Below are positions 1 to 9,612 of a DNA stretch of 64,000 nt, piece by piece. Origin of the DNA: Acinetobacter chengduensis (GTDB taxonomy: Bacteria; Pseudomonadota; Gammaproteobacteria; Pseudomonadales; Moraxellaceae); the NCBI RefSeq assembly GCF_003664645.1, contig NZ_RCHC01000002.1, positions 124,001 through 188,000 of the forward strand, in the 5' to 3' direction. The translations under genes were made by a program, and so were the position numbers. The first letter of the stretch is position 1. Every line of letters starts with the position of its first letter. The notes below the pieces were generated by a model. That model ran no database searches. It was not told the DNA's origin and saw nothing but the letters and a program-made list of their open reading frames with translations.

Positions 1-1
1 G

Positions 2-985
2 CTTCCGGGTTCTGTAATTGTTCGAACTGCAGCGGATGGCATTGAAGAAGCAGCCATCGCGCAGGATATGGCTTATTTAGCCAAGCTTTGGGAATACATT
101 CAACGCAAGCAAAAAAGTATTGCAGTTCCATCGCTAATTTTTGAAGAACTTCCATTGCCTCAGCGCGTTATTCGTGACTTGGCAAATGAAAATACAGCAA
201 AAATTCATGTCGACTCACGTGAAATTCACGGCAAATTAAAAGAATTTGTAGACGTTTTTGTACCAAATATGCGCGACAGCCTCATTCACTATCCGGGTGA
301 GCGTCCAATTTTCGACTTGTACAATGTTGAAGAAGACATTCAAAAAGCTCTTCAAACGCGTGTGGCATTAAAGTCGGGTGGCTATCTGATGATAGACCAA
401 ACCGAAGCTATGACCACCATTGATGTGAATACAGGCTCTTATGTGGGCGGTCGTTCGCTAGAAGATACGGTGTTTAAAACCAATATGGAAGCCACTCAGG
501 TGATTGCACGTCAATTACGACTGCGTAACTTAGGTGGCATCATTATTATTGATTTTATTGACATGCAAGAAGCACAGCACCGTGAACAGGTGATGAGCCA
601 GTTTGAAAAAATGCTCGAACGTGATCATGCCAAAACCAAAATTACTCAAGTGTCCGAACTGGGTTTAGTGGAAATGACGCGTAAACGTACACGCGAGTCA
701 CTGGAGCACTTGCTTTGTGAATCATGCCCAACCTGTCAGGGGCGTGGTTATGTGAAAACTGCAGAAACAGTATGTTATGAAATATTTCGAGAAATTTTAA
801 GATATGCACGTGCTTTTGAGTCACAAGGTGGCTTTACTGTCGTTGCACATCCGTCTGTGATTGACCGATTGTTAACAGCCGAAGCCCCCGCAGTGGCTGA
901 TTTAGAGCACTTTATTAGCCGTGTGATCAAGTTTCAGGTGGAAAATCTGTATACGCAAGAGCAATACGATATCATTCTGAGTTGA
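2..985 (+). CDS. rng: Ribonuclease G, C-terminal part (5' end lies before the window)
   Basis: Endoribonuclease of the RNase E/G family; it cuts A/U-rich single-stranded RNA and helps mature the 16S rRNA 5' end in the cytoplasm. The frame is open from base 2 and gives 327 residues to a TAA stop. Visible are the two metal-binding segments of the catalytic DNase I-like domain (TTIDVNTG and IIIDFIDM) and the zinc-link CPTCQGRG used for dimer/tetramer assembly. The protein ends about 90 residues after the zinc link, with no long disordered scaffold, which fits RNase G rather than RNase E. Compared with the usual length near 490 aa, about 160 residues (S1 and RNase H-like parts) are upstream. No terminator is obvious before the next gene. 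Confidence 0.93.
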   Translation, partial: LPGSVIVRTAADGIEEAAIAQDMAYLAKLWEYIQRKQKSIAVPSLIFEELPLPQRVIRDLANENTAKIHVDSREIHGKLKEFVDVFVPNMRDSLIHYPGERPIFDLYNVEEDIQKALQTRVALKSGGYLMIDQTEAMTTIDVNTGSYVGGRSLEDTVFKTNMEATQVIARQLRLRNLGGIIIIDFIDMQEAQHREQVMSQFEKMLERDHAKTKITQVSELGLVEMTRKRTRESLEHLLCESCPTCQGRGYVKTAETVCYEIFREILRYARAFESQGGFTVVAHPSVIDRLLTAEAPAVADLEHFISRVIKFQVENLYTQEQYDIILS

Positions 986-1127
986 AATTGTAACAGAATA
1001 TCGTTAAACACTTGTTACATCTGAAATTTTACTTTTAATCTCAGATTTACAATACTAGTCACATCGAATAGCCAAAGCCATTTCTCAAATGAGAGAGGGG
1101 AAATGGTTTAGCAAAGTGAGGTGTGTG

Positions 1128-1301
1128 ATGGGTGTAAGTAAAGCAGTGATTGAAACCGGCTTAAAACATGTACTAGATGCAAAAAATATGCATACGGCTT
1201 ATATCTTAGATGAGCGTGGTAATGAAGTACAAATTACAGCATCTATGATTCGTTCTGCTTGTCATGAATTATTAAAACAGTGTAGACACATTAAAAAATA
1301 A
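1128..1301 (+). CDS. Small conserved protein (57 aa), possibly PA1571-like
   Basis: A 57-residue cytoplasmic protein of unknown function. I prefer the ATG at 1128 because GAGG lies about seven bases before it; an in-frame ATG at 1089 would add 13 residues but has a poor ribosome binding site. The central segment AYILDERGNEVQITASMI reads like the small PA1571-type proteins often annotated in Acinetobacter and Pseudomonas; that family link is from memory and tentative. The gene is followed at once by a strong terminator, which supports it as a real transcribed unit, probably monocistronic downstream of rng. Confidence 0.65.
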   Translation: MGVSKAVIETGLKHVLDAKNMHTAYILDERGNEVQITASMIRSACHELLKQCRHIKK

Positions 1302-1326
1302 GGGGCCAAAAGAGCCCCTTATTTTT
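1298..1326 (+). terminator. Rho-independent terminator after the small protein gene
   Basis: The arms ATAAGGGGC and GCCCCTTAT form a nine-base-pair stem with a short A-rich loop, followed by a run of T. It starts inside the stop codon region of the 57-aa gene. Confidence 0.9.
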
Positions 1327-1478
1327 TACCTATTTAATGCGATTCAACCCTCAGAGTGAAGGTTGAGTTTATTTTTTGGCTTTAACTTCTTTACTTAATC
1401 AAAGCCATTTCATTCAACCGACTGTATTAAGTAACTAGATTTAAATAACTAGAGTTTGGTGCGATCAGAGTTCAGAAT

Positions 1479-2858
1479 CTAACTGACCGCTTGCAACTTT
1501 GGGTGATTGGCATTCACAATCGCTTCAAAGGTCTGAATCTCATCTTCCAAATGCGTTAGCAAATTCTGCATTTTCGGTAGTGCATTACGGCAAGCTGTTA
1601 AACCTACTTCCAATTTATCCATATAACTGGTCATGGTAATGTTAAGCGCTTGGCCATCCAAAATAATAGAAGCTGGATATAAGGCTTCTAAGCGTGCACC
1701 ATTCCAATACAAAGGCTCTTGAGGACCTGGTACATTTGAAATAACAAGGTTAAAAGCCTGACGTTTTGGCATAAGGCCAGACGCAATATTTAAACCAGCA
1801 GCACCGTAAATAAACGCACTATAGTTTAAAATTTGATTGGCATTCATGCGTTTAAAACGCTGTTTTGCATTTAACACACTACGACGCACAATTTTTAAAC
1901 GCTCTAACGGATCTTCTTTATGCGTACCCAAATTTGCTAAAATCATCGTGATACGATTCGATGTTTCTGAGTCATCATCACGGACAGAAGCAGGAACCAT
2001 CGCAATCAGAGGTTTTTTCGGAAGTGCATTTTGATGAATCAAATATTCACGTAGTGCACCTGAACAAATGGCCAGTACTATATCGTTAATGGTTACGCCC
2101 AATGCATCAGAAATATGGCGCAAACGCGAGAATTCAAATGACTGTGCAGCAAAGCGACGAGAAGAGCTAACACGCTGGTTTAAAATCGAGCTTGGTGCTT
2201 GGAAGCTGGATACATAATCTGGATTACGCCCCATGTCTTTCATAATAGTTTGAGACAATTCATAAGCAACGCGTGGTGTTGCTTGCAACTGGCTTTTTAA
2301 GCCTTCTAAGATGCTTTTTGCACGGCTGACTTTGGGTTGCTTCAGACGTTTTGCACGCGGGCCTTCTACACACCATGGCGGTACAATGCTTTTGGTTTTT
2401 GGATCATGCGCAAGGGATTTTTGTACCAGACGCATACCTGCAATACCATCGACCATTGCATGATGGATTTTAAAATACATGGCAAATCGGTTACCTTCAA
2501 TTCCTTCAATAATATGACAGGTCCATAAAGGCTTAGCACGATCAATCAGGGCGCTATGTTCTTGTGAAATATAAGTGAGTAATTCACGAATTCGGCCTGG
2601 TTGCGGTAAAGCGATATGACGGAAATGATGGTCTAAGTCAAACTCTTCGTCTTCATCCCAAAAGAAGCCATTGAGTTTGTTATTAAAAGGTGGAATAGGA
2701 ATCGACTTAGAATTGCGGATATCTGAAACTAAATCTTGAATAAATGATGCAGCAGCATTGTCTGGAATTTGAAATAAAAATAGACCGCCCACGTGCATGG
2801 GTTGTTGCCGTTTTTCCAAAGATAGAAAAATAAAGTCAATTGGGTGTAATGGACGCAT
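1479..2858 (-). CDS. atfA: Bifunctional wax ester synthase / acyl-CoA:diacylglycerol acyltransferase
   Basis: Joins acyl-CoA to long-chain alcohols (wax esters) or to diacylglycerol (triacylglycerol), the storage lipids typical of Acinetobacter; acts at the inner face of the cytoplasmic membrane on nascent lipid droplets. The 459-residue product has the active-site motif HHAMVDG at residues 132-138, where the second His is catalytic. It also has the conserved NVPGP (C-terminal half) and the opening MRPLHPIDFIFLSLE that I recall from A. baylyi AtfA. Length equals the family norm. It stands alone between convergent neighbours, and no operator like that of the FadL genes is seen upstream. Confidence 0.95.
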   Translation of the reverse strand: MRPLHPIDFIFLSLEKRQQPMHVGGLFLFQIPDNAAASFIQDLVSDIRNSKSIPIPPFNNKLNGFFWDEDEEFDLDHHFRHIALPQPGRIRELLTYISQEHSALIDRAKPLWTCHIIEGIEGNRFAMYFKIHHAMVDGIAGMRLVQKSLAHDPKTKSIVPPWCVEGPRAKRLKQPKVSRAKSILEGLKSQLQATPRVAYELSQTIMKDMGRNPDYVSSFQAPSSILNQRVSSSRRFAAQSFEFSRLRHISDALGVTINDIVLAICSGALREYLIHQNALPKKPLIAMVPASVRDDDSETSNRITMILANLGTHKEDPLERLKIVRRSVLNAKQRFKRMNANQILNYSAFIYGAAGLNIASGLMPKRQAFNLVISNVPGPQEPLYWNGARLEALYPASIILDGQALNITMTSYMDKLEVGLTACRNALPKMQNLLTHLEDEIQTFEAIVNANHPKLQAVS

Positions 2859-2990
2859 AGGGGTGATTGCCTCATTGCAATATCTATGGGAGCTCTTGTC
2901 TGAGCTACCTTGTTAGAATTATATGATTTCTTATTCAGTATAACGGGTTTAGCTTAAAAAAAAATGAAATTCTATGCATTTATGCGGTGA

Positions 2991-3019
2991 AAAAAACCAC
3001 TGTATATACAGTGGTTTTT
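2991..3019 (-). terminator. Terminator of cysH
   Basis: A perfect 20-base palindrome, ACCACTGTATATACAGTGGT, flanked by A on the left and T on the right, lies seven bases past the cysH stop. It can work in both directions. Confidence 0.88.
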
Positions 3020-3025
3020 ATGGAT

Positions 3026-3760
3026 TTATTTTTTCATATTACCAGCATGCAATCCACATTCTTTATGCGTTGCATCTTCCCACCACCAACGACCTTCACG
3101 TTCGTGCTGATTTGGAAGTACTGGGCGAGTGCAAGGCTCACAGCCAATGGAGATAAAGCCACGTTCATGCAGTGGGTTATATGGAATTTCCATCAGGCGG
3201 ATATAGTTCCAAACATCTGCGCTAGACCAGTTAGCTAATGGATTATATTTAATCAATTGTTTGCCTGGGCCTGAAAATCCTGCGTCGGCTTGAACCACTG
3301 GAATTTCATTACGTGTACCTGGGCTTTGGTCTTTACGCTGACCTGTGATCCAGCCATCCAATGTTGCTAATTTTTTACGTAGCGGCTGTACTTTACGGAT
3401 ACCACAGCATTCTTTGTGGTCGTCTTGATAAAAACTAAAAAAACCTTTTTCAGACACAAGCTTTTGTACGGTTTCAGATTCTGGGAAGCAGATTTCAATA
3501 TCAATTTTATAGTGTTTGCGCACGGTGTCTAAAAACTGATAGGTCTCTGGATGTAAGCGACCTGTATCTAGGCTAAAGACACGAAAAGGAATACCTAGAT
3601 TAGATGCAAGATCGATAAGAACAACATCTTCTGCACCAGAAAAAGAAATTGCAACTTCGCCTTGTTGGCTCAGTGCAAGTTTCATAATTTCAGACGGAGA
3701 TTTGTCTGCATATTCAGATGCTAGTGCATCTACAAGATCAATACTTGGGATTGTAGTCAT
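3026..3760 (-). CDS. cysH: Adenylyl-sulfate (APS/PAPS) reductase
   Basis: Reduces activated sulfate to sulfite in assimilatory sulfate reduction, using thioredoxin or glutaredoxin, in the cytoplasm. The 244-residue protein has the PAPS-reductase fold with SFSGAEDV (about residues 39-46) and the catalytic Cys in KECGLH (C235). It carries the CC (C118-C119) and CxxC (C207, C210) cysteines that bind a 4Fe-4S cluster. The cluster cysteines mark the APS-reductase branch rather than the E. coli-type PAPS reductase. It is divergent from thrH with about 210 bp between them. The start is the ATG at 3760; the siroheme gene cysG needed for the next step lies at 57 kb. Confidence 0.94.
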   Translation of the reverse strand: MTTIPSIDLVDALASEYADKSPSEIMKLALSQQGEVAISFSGAEDVVLIDLASNLGIPFRVFSLDTGRLHPETYQFLDTVRKHYKIDIEICFPESETVQKLVSEKGFFSFYQDDHKECCGIRKVQPLRKKLATLDGWITGQRKDQSPGTRNEIPVVQADAGFSGPGKQLIKYNPLANWSSADVWNYIRLMEIPYNPLHERGFISIGCEPCTRPVLPNQHEREGRWWWEDATHKECGLHAGNMKK

Positions 3761-3971
3761 GTGTGTCCTGGCAATAGGCTTGGAAACGGCAAACCTATAT
3801 TAATTTATTTCACATCTATTTTAATAGAAATGCTAAAGATGACTTATTAATAAAAATTAGATTGATATGAAAAAAATAGAATTAATAAAGCTGAGCGATC
3901 ATATATAAACATCGGCTATGATAGATACAACTTTTAATAACTTTTTACAACACTGACATTTGGGAGAACCC

Positions 3972-4589
3972 ATGGAAATCGTATGTCTAGATCTTGAGGG
4001 CGTGTTAGTTCCAGAAATTTGGATTAACTTTGCAAAAAAAACAGGGATTAAGGAGCTTGAAGCGACTACACGTGATATCCCAGACTACGATGTGCTTATG
4101 ACACAGCGTTTAAACATTCTTAAGCAACATGGTTTAGGTTTAAACGATATTCAAGCGGTTATTGCAGATATGGGGCCATTTGAAGGGGCAAAAGAGTTTG
4201 TTGAATGGGTACGCACACACTTTCAATTGATTATTCTTTCTGACACATTCTATGAGTTTGCTCATCCATTGATGAAACAATTGGGTTGGCCAACAATTTT
4301 CTGTCATAAATTAGAAACTGACGAAAATGGCATGATCACAGCGTATAAACTGCGCCAGCCAGATCAAAAACGTAAAGCAGTACAAGCTCTACATGGTTTA
4401 AACTTCCGTGTGATTGCAGCAGGTGACTCATATAATGATACAACCATGCTGGGCGAAGCAGATAAAGGCTTCTTGTTTGATGCACCTGCAAACGTAATCG
4501 CTGAATTCCCGCAGTTCCCACCGATTCATGGTTATGCTGCTTTAAAGCAAGCAATTCGTGAAGCATCGGTTCGTGATATTCCTGAGTAA
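3972..4589 (+). CDS. thrH: Bifunctional phosphoserine phosphatase / homoserine phosphotransferase
   Basis: HAD-family enzyme that dephosphorylates phosphoserine and can transfer the phosphate to homoserine, linking serine and threonine synthesis. The 205-residue product matches recalled P. aeruginosa ThrH in length and in the unusual catalytic motif LDLEG (D7 and E9 in place of DxD). Further motifs are ILSDTFYEF (motif II) and AAGDSYNDTTML (motif IV). The ATG at 3972 is chosen because GGGAG lies five to six bases before it; a TTG at 3960 would add four residues only. A terminator follows. Confidence 0.95.
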   Translation: MEIVCLDLEGVLVPEIWINFAKKTGIKELEATTRDIPDYDVLMTQRLNILKQHGLGLNDIQAVIADMGPFEGAKEFVEWVRTHFQLIILSDTFYEFAHPLMKQLGWPTIFCHKLETDENGMITAYKLRQPDQKRKAVQALHGLNFRVIAAGDSYNDTTMLGEADKGFLFDAPANVIAEFPQFPPIHGYAALKQAIREASVRDIPE

Positions 4590-4630
4590 TTCTTTTTTGT
4601 TCACTTCTAGTTATGAGTGACAAATAAGAG

Positions 4631-4652
4631 AAGGGCGCCAATGGCGCCCTTT
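4631..4652 (+). terminator. Terminator after thrH
   Basis: The arms AAGGGCGCC and GGCGCCCTT with a three-base loop form a nine-base-pair G+C-rich stem followed by TTC and more T. It sits between convergent thrH and the first FadL gene and may serve both. Confidence 0.87.
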
Positions 4653-4680
4653 CTTGTTTAATCCAAATGCATAACTTAAA

Positions 4681-6069
4681 TTAGAAGCGATAACCAATTT
4701 TCAGGCTATAGCCAATCGCATTGTTATCTTCAAAATTGGCAGCATAACGGTCATCGTATCCAAAGTCTGAGGCAACTTGAGATTTGGCATCACCTAACCA
4801 GAAGTATTTAACGCCAGCTTGAATAAATGACTGCGGTGTTGGGCTAAATTGGCCACCAAGACCAACCGACCAGTAGCCTTCAGTTGGACCTAGTGTAGAT
4901 ACTGGATTACCTGCGCCAGAATCCCAACCAACCATGACTGTGCCAGCCCATTGATCGTTAAATTTACGGCCTACACCTACGTTTGCAGAAATTTGATCTT
5001 TATCATAAGCGACAAGGTCAAAGCCTTTTGGAGATCCAGCTAATGCTTGAGTCAAACCAGAAGCTAGCTGTCCAAATTTATAAGGGCGAATTGCGAAATC
5101 TGACCAGTTAACCCAGCGAACTTGTGCAAAAGCTACTGTATTTGCCATGATACCCGTTTGGAAATCTAAGTTAACCGACTGCGGTGTCGATATTTTAGTT
5201 TCACCTTCTTCGTTATTGATTTTGTTGATGTTCGCTTGGTTTAAAACGGGCAACTGACCAGCGATGATGGTGTTTGTTACATAGCCTAATGTTTCATTAG
5301 CAGTGACTTTGTGATTGACTTTTGAACGGTAAGTCAAAGATGCTTTCAATGCAATTTCTGGAATTTGAAATGCTACACCGCCCAACCAGCCAACAGATGA
5401 ATCTTCACCTATTTTGGCATCATAACCGTTGAATGGAGTTTTATTCGGACCAGTCGCCATTCCAGAACACATTACAGGACATAGAACGCCACCAAAAGGA
5501 CCGTACGCTGCACCGCGTAAACTTACATTGCCTTTTACAGTTTGGTAAACTGGACCTGCGTAGATATTCCAATTTTCAGTTGGTTGAAAACCAAAAATGA
5601 AAGATAAATTTTGTGTTTGAACATCTACATTCGTGCCTTCACCACCCTTATAGAAAGCACCTGCATCTTTAAGAGCCGCCTGTCCAGTACCAGTTTCTGC
5701 AAATGATTTATCTTGGGTTGAATATGTTGCTTTTGCGCCAAAGGGTTGATCGTAAATCAAGCCGAATGAGAGGTTGTCTGTCATTTGAACTTTTAAAGCA
5801 GCGTTATAGAATTGATAGCTGTCAGCCATATCACTTAGATTACTGCCATCAAGTCCTTTGCCTTGGATTGTCGCATTAGGCGGTACCCAGCCTTCTCTCA
5901 TTTTTCCTGAAACGTCAGCATCTAATACCGAAATACCTGCCTCAAAATAATTCCCTGGCTGTAAAAATGCTTGAATAGATTGGCCTGAACGATCCAATGC
6001 TGCTGCAAAAACGCTTGATGCTGGCAGACTTGCTAAAATTATCGCACTCGTTAATTTTTTTAAATTCAT
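4681..6069 (-). CDS. FadL/OMPP1-type outer membrane channel (paralogue 1)
   Basis: Outer-membrane beta-barrel of the FadL/TodX family, which passes long-chain fatty acids or other hydrophobic compounds laterally into the membrane. The 462-residue product has a Sec signal peptide (residues 1 to about 22, ending VFA), the N-terminal LDRSGQS...FLQPGN segment that corresponds to the hatch, and the C-terminal GYRF with terminal Phe needed for barrel assembly. It is the longest of three tandem paralogues and alone has a Cys pair (LCPVMC) near residue 200 in a probable surface loop. AGGAT stands six bases before the ATG. A shared operator overlaps its predicted promoter. The substrate cannot be told from sequence. 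Confidence 0.88.
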   Translation of the reverse strand: MNLKKLTSAIILASLPASSVFAAALDRSGQSIQAFLQPGNYFEAGISVLDADVSGKMREGWVPPNATIQGKGLDGSNLSDMADSYQFYNAALKVQMTDNLSFGLIYDQPFGAKATYSTQDKSFAETGTGQAALKDAGAFYKGGEGTNVDVQTQNLSFIFGFQPTENWNIYAGPVYQTVKGNVSLRGAAYGPFGGVLCPVMCSGMATGPNKTPFNGYDAKIGEDSSVGWLGGVAFQIPEIALKASLTYRSKVNHKVTANETLGYVTNTIIAGQLPVLNQANINKINNEEGETKISTPQSVNLDFQTGIMANTVAFAQVRWVNWSDFAIRPYKFGQLASGLTQALAGSPKGFDLVAYDKDQISANVGVGRKFNDQWAGTVMVGWDSGAGNPVSTLGPTEGYWSVGLGGQFSPTPQSFIQAGVKYFWLGDAKSQVASDFGYDDRYAANFEDNNAIGYSLKIGYRF

Positions 6070-6153
6070 TTTACTATCCTAGTATAAATAAATGCTTCAT
6101 TGCTTTAAAAAATATGAGAAATCATTTTAATTTTACTCATATCTTATAGGCGA

Positions 6154-6187
6154 AAAATACCATAAATATAAAAAGAGTAAAGACTCT
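6154..6187 (-). promoter_or_regulatory. Predicted promoter with inverted-repeat operator for FadL paralogue 1
   Basis: The inverted repeat AGAGT-AAAG-ACTCT occupies 6174-6187. Read on the minus strand it contains TTTACT, followed after 16 bases by TATTTT (6154-6159), a plausible -35/-10 pair. The same arrangement occurs before the other two FadL genes. Downstream sequence up to TATTTTT also matches the 9.7 kb copy closely. Confidence 0.6.
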
Positions 6188-6807
6188 AAATTTAATGTTT
6201 GGTCAAAAGATAGATTTTTATATAGGTGTTTTTGATGTTTTTACTCTAAAAAATACAACTAACATTATGAAAATACATAATATATTTTTAATCGTGAACG
6301 CTAGAGTTTATTCAATAAAAAATACCATTTTAGTGCAGATATAAAAAAATAATATGTGAAACATGTCTCATTTATGTTTTAGTAAAAAGGTGTAATGCAT
6401 TTTATTTTTAGCGTATTAGTAAACTTAAAACTTTATAAGCTAGTGGTTTTTTAGAGGCCTTTATGACCTCTAAAATGAGGCATTCGAAGGGATAGAGAGG
6501 AGAGTAAGCGTATTCAATTTACTTCTGCAACGATGAATTATAATAGATTAAATAACTTAATAAGAATAAACTTTTATTAAGTTGTTTTAATAGAATAGGC
6601 TGGCTTAAATATAGATTTAAAATAAATTTTACTTATGAATGGTACGTCATGATGTTGAATAGATAGTGATAGGCTGAATTATTTAAAAATTTCATCTTTT
6701 AATATGCATACATATATCTTTACTTACTTTAGTTAAATTAAAATATCAATAATTACCTAAAATAAGATGTGAATTTAATTATTTAGTATTTCTAATTTTA
6801 AATATAC
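6188..6807. other. A+T-rich gene-free spacer with two hairpins
   Basis: About 620 bases between FadL paralogues 1 and 2 with no credible reading frame. Two stem-loops are visible: arms TTTTAGAGG/CCTCTAAAA at 6449-6475 and AACTTAATAA/TTATTAAGTT at 6554-6583. Neither has a clear T-run. A lone half-site TTTACTCTA lies near 6240. The stretch may be a decayed gene or a long regulatory region; I see nothing that decides. Confidence 0.5.
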
Positions 6808-6842
6808 AAAAAAGAAAAGCCCAAACACTAAGATTGGGCTTT
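6808..6842 (-). terminator. Terminator of FadL paralogue 2
   Basis: The arms AAAGCCCAA (6816-6824) and TTGGGCTTT (6834-6842) form a nine-base-pair stem. On the minus strand it is followed by a T-rich run. It lies 18 bases past the stop codon. Confidence 0.85.
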
Positions 6843-6860
6843 CTATGACTCAGTAATGAA

Positions 6861-8069
6861 TTAGAAGCGGTAACCGATTTTCATACCATAACCAATCGCC
6901 GTATTATCTTTAAAGTCTGCGACTTGTGTACCACCAGTTTGTGCAACAGCATCACCTAACCAGAAGTATTTAACACCAGCTTGAATAAAATAGTTTTCAG
7001 CTGGGCTGTATTGACCACCTAAACCAATACTCCAATAACCTTCTGTTGGACCAAGTGTGGTCACAGGGTTGCCCGCACCAGAATCCCAACCAATAGCGGC
7101 TGTACCTGCCCATTTATCGTTAAATTTACGAGAAACACCAGCCGTAATCGAATATTGATCGTCTGAATAATCAATGAGGTTTTGAGCTTTACCTTTTGCA
7201 AGTTCAGTTGCTTGAGCAAGAAGCTGAGGCTTCACTGCAAACTGACTCCAATGTACCCAACGAAGATTGGCAAATACTAAAGTATTGGCTGCAACACCTG
7301 TCTGTAAATCAATATTGACCGATTGTGGTGTTGTTGCATCTACCGTGCTTTCTCTATAGCCCATTGTGGCTAAAAGTGGTTTAGCTGGACTGAGTGGGTG
7401 TCCTGTTGTTGGTAGTGAGGCACCAAGTTTTGCTAAGTCCGAGCTCTCAATGGCTTTCGCGTCATGTTTAATTTCAGAGCGATATGTTACAGATGCTTTT
7501 AAAGCGATTTCAGGGATTTGATAAGCAAAACCAGCTAACCAACCGTATGCTTGTTCTTCTTCAACTTTAATGTTGTAGCCACTCAGTAGGCTATAAGCTG
7601 CACCACGTAATTTAATATCAGCTTTTACTGTTTGCCATACTGGACCTGCATAAATATTCCAATTTTCTGTTGGTTGGTAACCAATCAATGCAGTCAAATT
7701 ATTCGTGCGAACTTTAACACCAGTACTTTCCGTACCATTATCAAATGTACCTGTATTGATGCCATAAGTTGCATCTGCACCAAACGGTTGATCATAGATT
7801 AAGCCTAAAGATATTTTCTCTGAAGCTTGAACTTTTACGGCCGCCGCAGGGAAGTAATAGTCATCTCCCATATCGCTTAATGGCTTATTATCAACACGTG
7901 ATGTTCCTTCTACAGTAGGATCAAGCACTGAAAAAGATGCTTCGGCATAATTTCCTGGCTGTAAAAACGCAGAAATTGATTGTCCAGAGCGATCTAAACC
8001 AGCAGCAAATATAGATGCTGTTGGTAAAGCGGTAAGTAAAATAGCTAAGCTAAGACGATTTAGTTTCAT
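6861..8069 (-). CDS. FadL/OMPP1-type outer membrane channel (paralogue 2)
   Basis: Second of three tandem FadL-family channels, 402 residues with the start used here. I choose the ATG at 8069 because AGGGAA stands just before it and the product then begins with a normal signal peptide (MKLNRLSLAIL...IFA); the longer frame to 8105 adds 12 residues with no ribosome site. LDRSGQS and FLQPGN at the mature N terminus and a terminal GYRF are conserved. It is shorter than paralogue 1 by 60 residues, mainly in loop regions of the first half. It has its own terminator and its own operator-bearing promoter, so the three genes are separate transcription units. Confidence 0.87.
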   Translation of the reverse strand: MKLNRLSLAILLTALPTASIFAAGLDRSGQSISAFLQPGNYAEASFSVLDPTVEGTSRVDNKPLSDMGDDYYFPAAAVKVQASEKISLGLIYDQPFGADATYGINTGTFDNGTESTGVKVRTNNLTALIGYQPTENWNIYAGPVWQTVKADIKLRGAAYSLLSGYNIKVEEEQAYGWLAGFAYQIPEIALKASVTYRSEIKHDAKAIESSDLAKLGASLPTTGHPLSPAKPLLATMGYRESTVDATTPQSVNIDLQTGVAANTLVFANLRWVHWSQFAVKPQLLAQATELAKGKAQNLIDYSDDQYSITAGVSRKFNDKWAGTAAIGWDSGAGNPVTTLGPTEGYWSIGLGGQYSPAENYFIQAGVKYFWLGDAVAQTGGTQVADFKDNTAIGYGMKIGYRF

Positions 8070-8112
8070 ACATTTCCCTGTTTGTAACTTTTCATAGAAG
8101 TTCAATGAGGGA

Positions 8113-8146
8113 AAAGTAACACATTAAAAAAATGAGTAAATACTCA
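8113..8146 (-). promoter_or_regulatory. Predicted promoter with inverted-repeat operator for FadL paralogue 2
   Basis: The perfect inverted repeat TGAGTA-AA-TACTCA occupies 8133-8146. On the minus strand TTTACT is followed after 16 bases by TACTTT (8113-8118). A weaker copy, TAGAGTAAAAATACTA, lies 47 bases further upstream at 8193-8208. Confidence 0.6.
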
Positions 8147-8319
8147 GCTTTGCTCTAAAAATGAACTTATGCATGCATAGAAAAGGCTTGTCTAGAGTAA
8201 AAATACTATTTACGTAAACTTATCTAAATGATTTTGAATAAAAAATAGAGTATTTATTTTAATTTGAAAGGCTTGAAAAGAGGGGGAAACTGTTTGTTTA
8301 TAGTTTGGTCAATTAGATA

Positions 8320-8351
8320 TTAAATGACTGCAGCGGACTGCAGTCATTTAA
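8320..8351 (-). terminator. Strong hairpin after FadL paralogue 3
   Basis: The arms TTAAATGACTGCAG and CTGCAGTCATTTAA pair perfectly over 14 bases around a CGGA loop, 14 bases past the stop codon. No clean T-run follows on the minus strand, so it may be a terminator without a U-tract or an mRNA 3'-end stabiliser. Confidence 0.55.
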
Positions 8352-8364
8352 GAAATCGGTTGAA

Positions 8365-9612
8365 TTAGAAGCGGTAACCCATTTTTAGACCGTATGCCCA
8401 AGCATTGTTGTCTTCAAATTTGGCAACTTGTGCTTTTTCAGCATTTCCTGGAATTGAGTAAGCGCCTGAACGCGCAGTCGCATCACCTAACCAGAAGTAT
8501 TTTACACCACCTGCAATAAAGTAATTGGGCGCAGGGCTGAACTGTAATCCTAAACCAATATTCCAATAACCTTCTGTTGGGCCAAGTGTAGATACAGGAT
8601 TGCCTGCACCAGTGTCATAACCTACAGACACGTTACCAGCCCACTGTTCATTGACTTTACGGCCAACACCTACAGTTGCACTATATTGATCGTCTGAGTA
8701 ATCAACTAAGTTGAAGCCTTTAGTATAAAGATTATTTGTAGCTTGGGCAGAAGCTAGTTTAGATGCTGTGTCAAATTTGTAAGGGCGAATTGAAAAGTCT
8801 TTCCAATTAACCCAGCGGACATTAGCAAATGCAACTGTATCAGCCATGATACCAGTTTGGAAATCTAAGTTTACTGATTGCGGTGTTGTAATGTTAGTGT
8901 TGCCATTTGGCGTTAGATTTAAAGCCGCAAATGAAGAAGTTGCTGCAAAAGTTTCATCACTTGCTGATTTGTGATCAACTTCAGAGCGGTAAGTAACAGA
9001 AGCTTTTAACGCGATGTCTGGAATTTGGTAAGCAGCACCTGCTAACCAACCTACAGCACCATCTTCTTTCATCACAGCATTATATGCACCAAATGCTGTT
9101 TTTCCATTATAGGCAAGACCACGTAGCTGAAGGTGACCTTTTACAGTTTGATAAACAGGACCTGCATAAAAGTTAAAGTTTTCATTTGGTTGGAAACCAA
9201 AAATCATTGAAATATTTTGAGTTTTTACATCTACTGTCGTTGATTCACCATTGCCACCATGGAATAAACCTTCACCTGTTGCTGATAAAGGTGCATCTGT
9301 TGTAGCGTAAGTCGCTGAAGCGCCGAAGGGTTGGTCGTAAATTAAACCAAAAGAAACATTATCAGTTAACTGTAATTTAAGCGCTGCATTCGGGAAATAA
9401 TAATCATCAGCCATATCTGCAATGCCAGAACCGTTGGCAAGTGCTTTGCCTGAAACAGTTGGATCAAGTACAGAAATACCTGCTTCGAAATAGTTGCCAG
9501 GTTGTAAAAAAGCTGAGATTGATTGGCCAGAACGGTCTAATGCTGCTGCAAATGCGCCCGCAGTTGGTAATGTTGCAAGTAATACTGCTGTTGATAGCAT
9601 TTTCAATTTCAT
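8365..9612 (-). CDS. FadL/OMPP1-type outer membrane channel (paralogue 3)
   Basis: Third tandem FadL-family channel, 415 residues. Signal peptide MKLKMLSTAVLLATLPTAGA followed by FAA, then LDRSGQS and FLQPGN, and a C-terminal MGYRF. It resembles paralogue 1 more than paralogue 2 through the middle (DMADDYYFPNAALKLQLTD, SVNLDFQTGIMADTVAF), as expected from successive duplication. Its 5' untranslated region is the longest, about 120 bases from the predicted -10 to the ATG. It is the upstream-most copy of the cluster, preceded by 600 gene-free bases and a tRNA gene. Confidence 0.88.
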   Translation of the reverse strand: MKLKMLSTAVLLATLPTAGAFAAALDRSGQSISAFLQPGNYFEAGISVLDPTVSGKALANGSGIADMADDYYFPNAALKLQLTDNVSFGLIYDQPFGASATYATTDAPLSATGEGLFHGGNGESTTVDVKTQNISMIFGFQPNENFNFYAGPVYQTVKGHLQLRGLAYNGKTAFGAYNAVMKEDGAVGWLAGAAYQIPDIALKASVTYRSEVDHKSASDETFAATSSFAALNLTPNGNTNITTPQSVNLDFQTGIMADTVAFANVRWVNWKDFSIRPYKFDTASKLASAQATNNLYTKGFNLVDYSDDQYSATVGVGRKVNEQWAGNVSVGYDTGAGNPVSTLGPTEGYWNIGLGLQFSPAPNYFIAGGVKYFWLGDATARSGAYSIPGNAEKAQVAKFEDNNAWAYGLKMGYRF

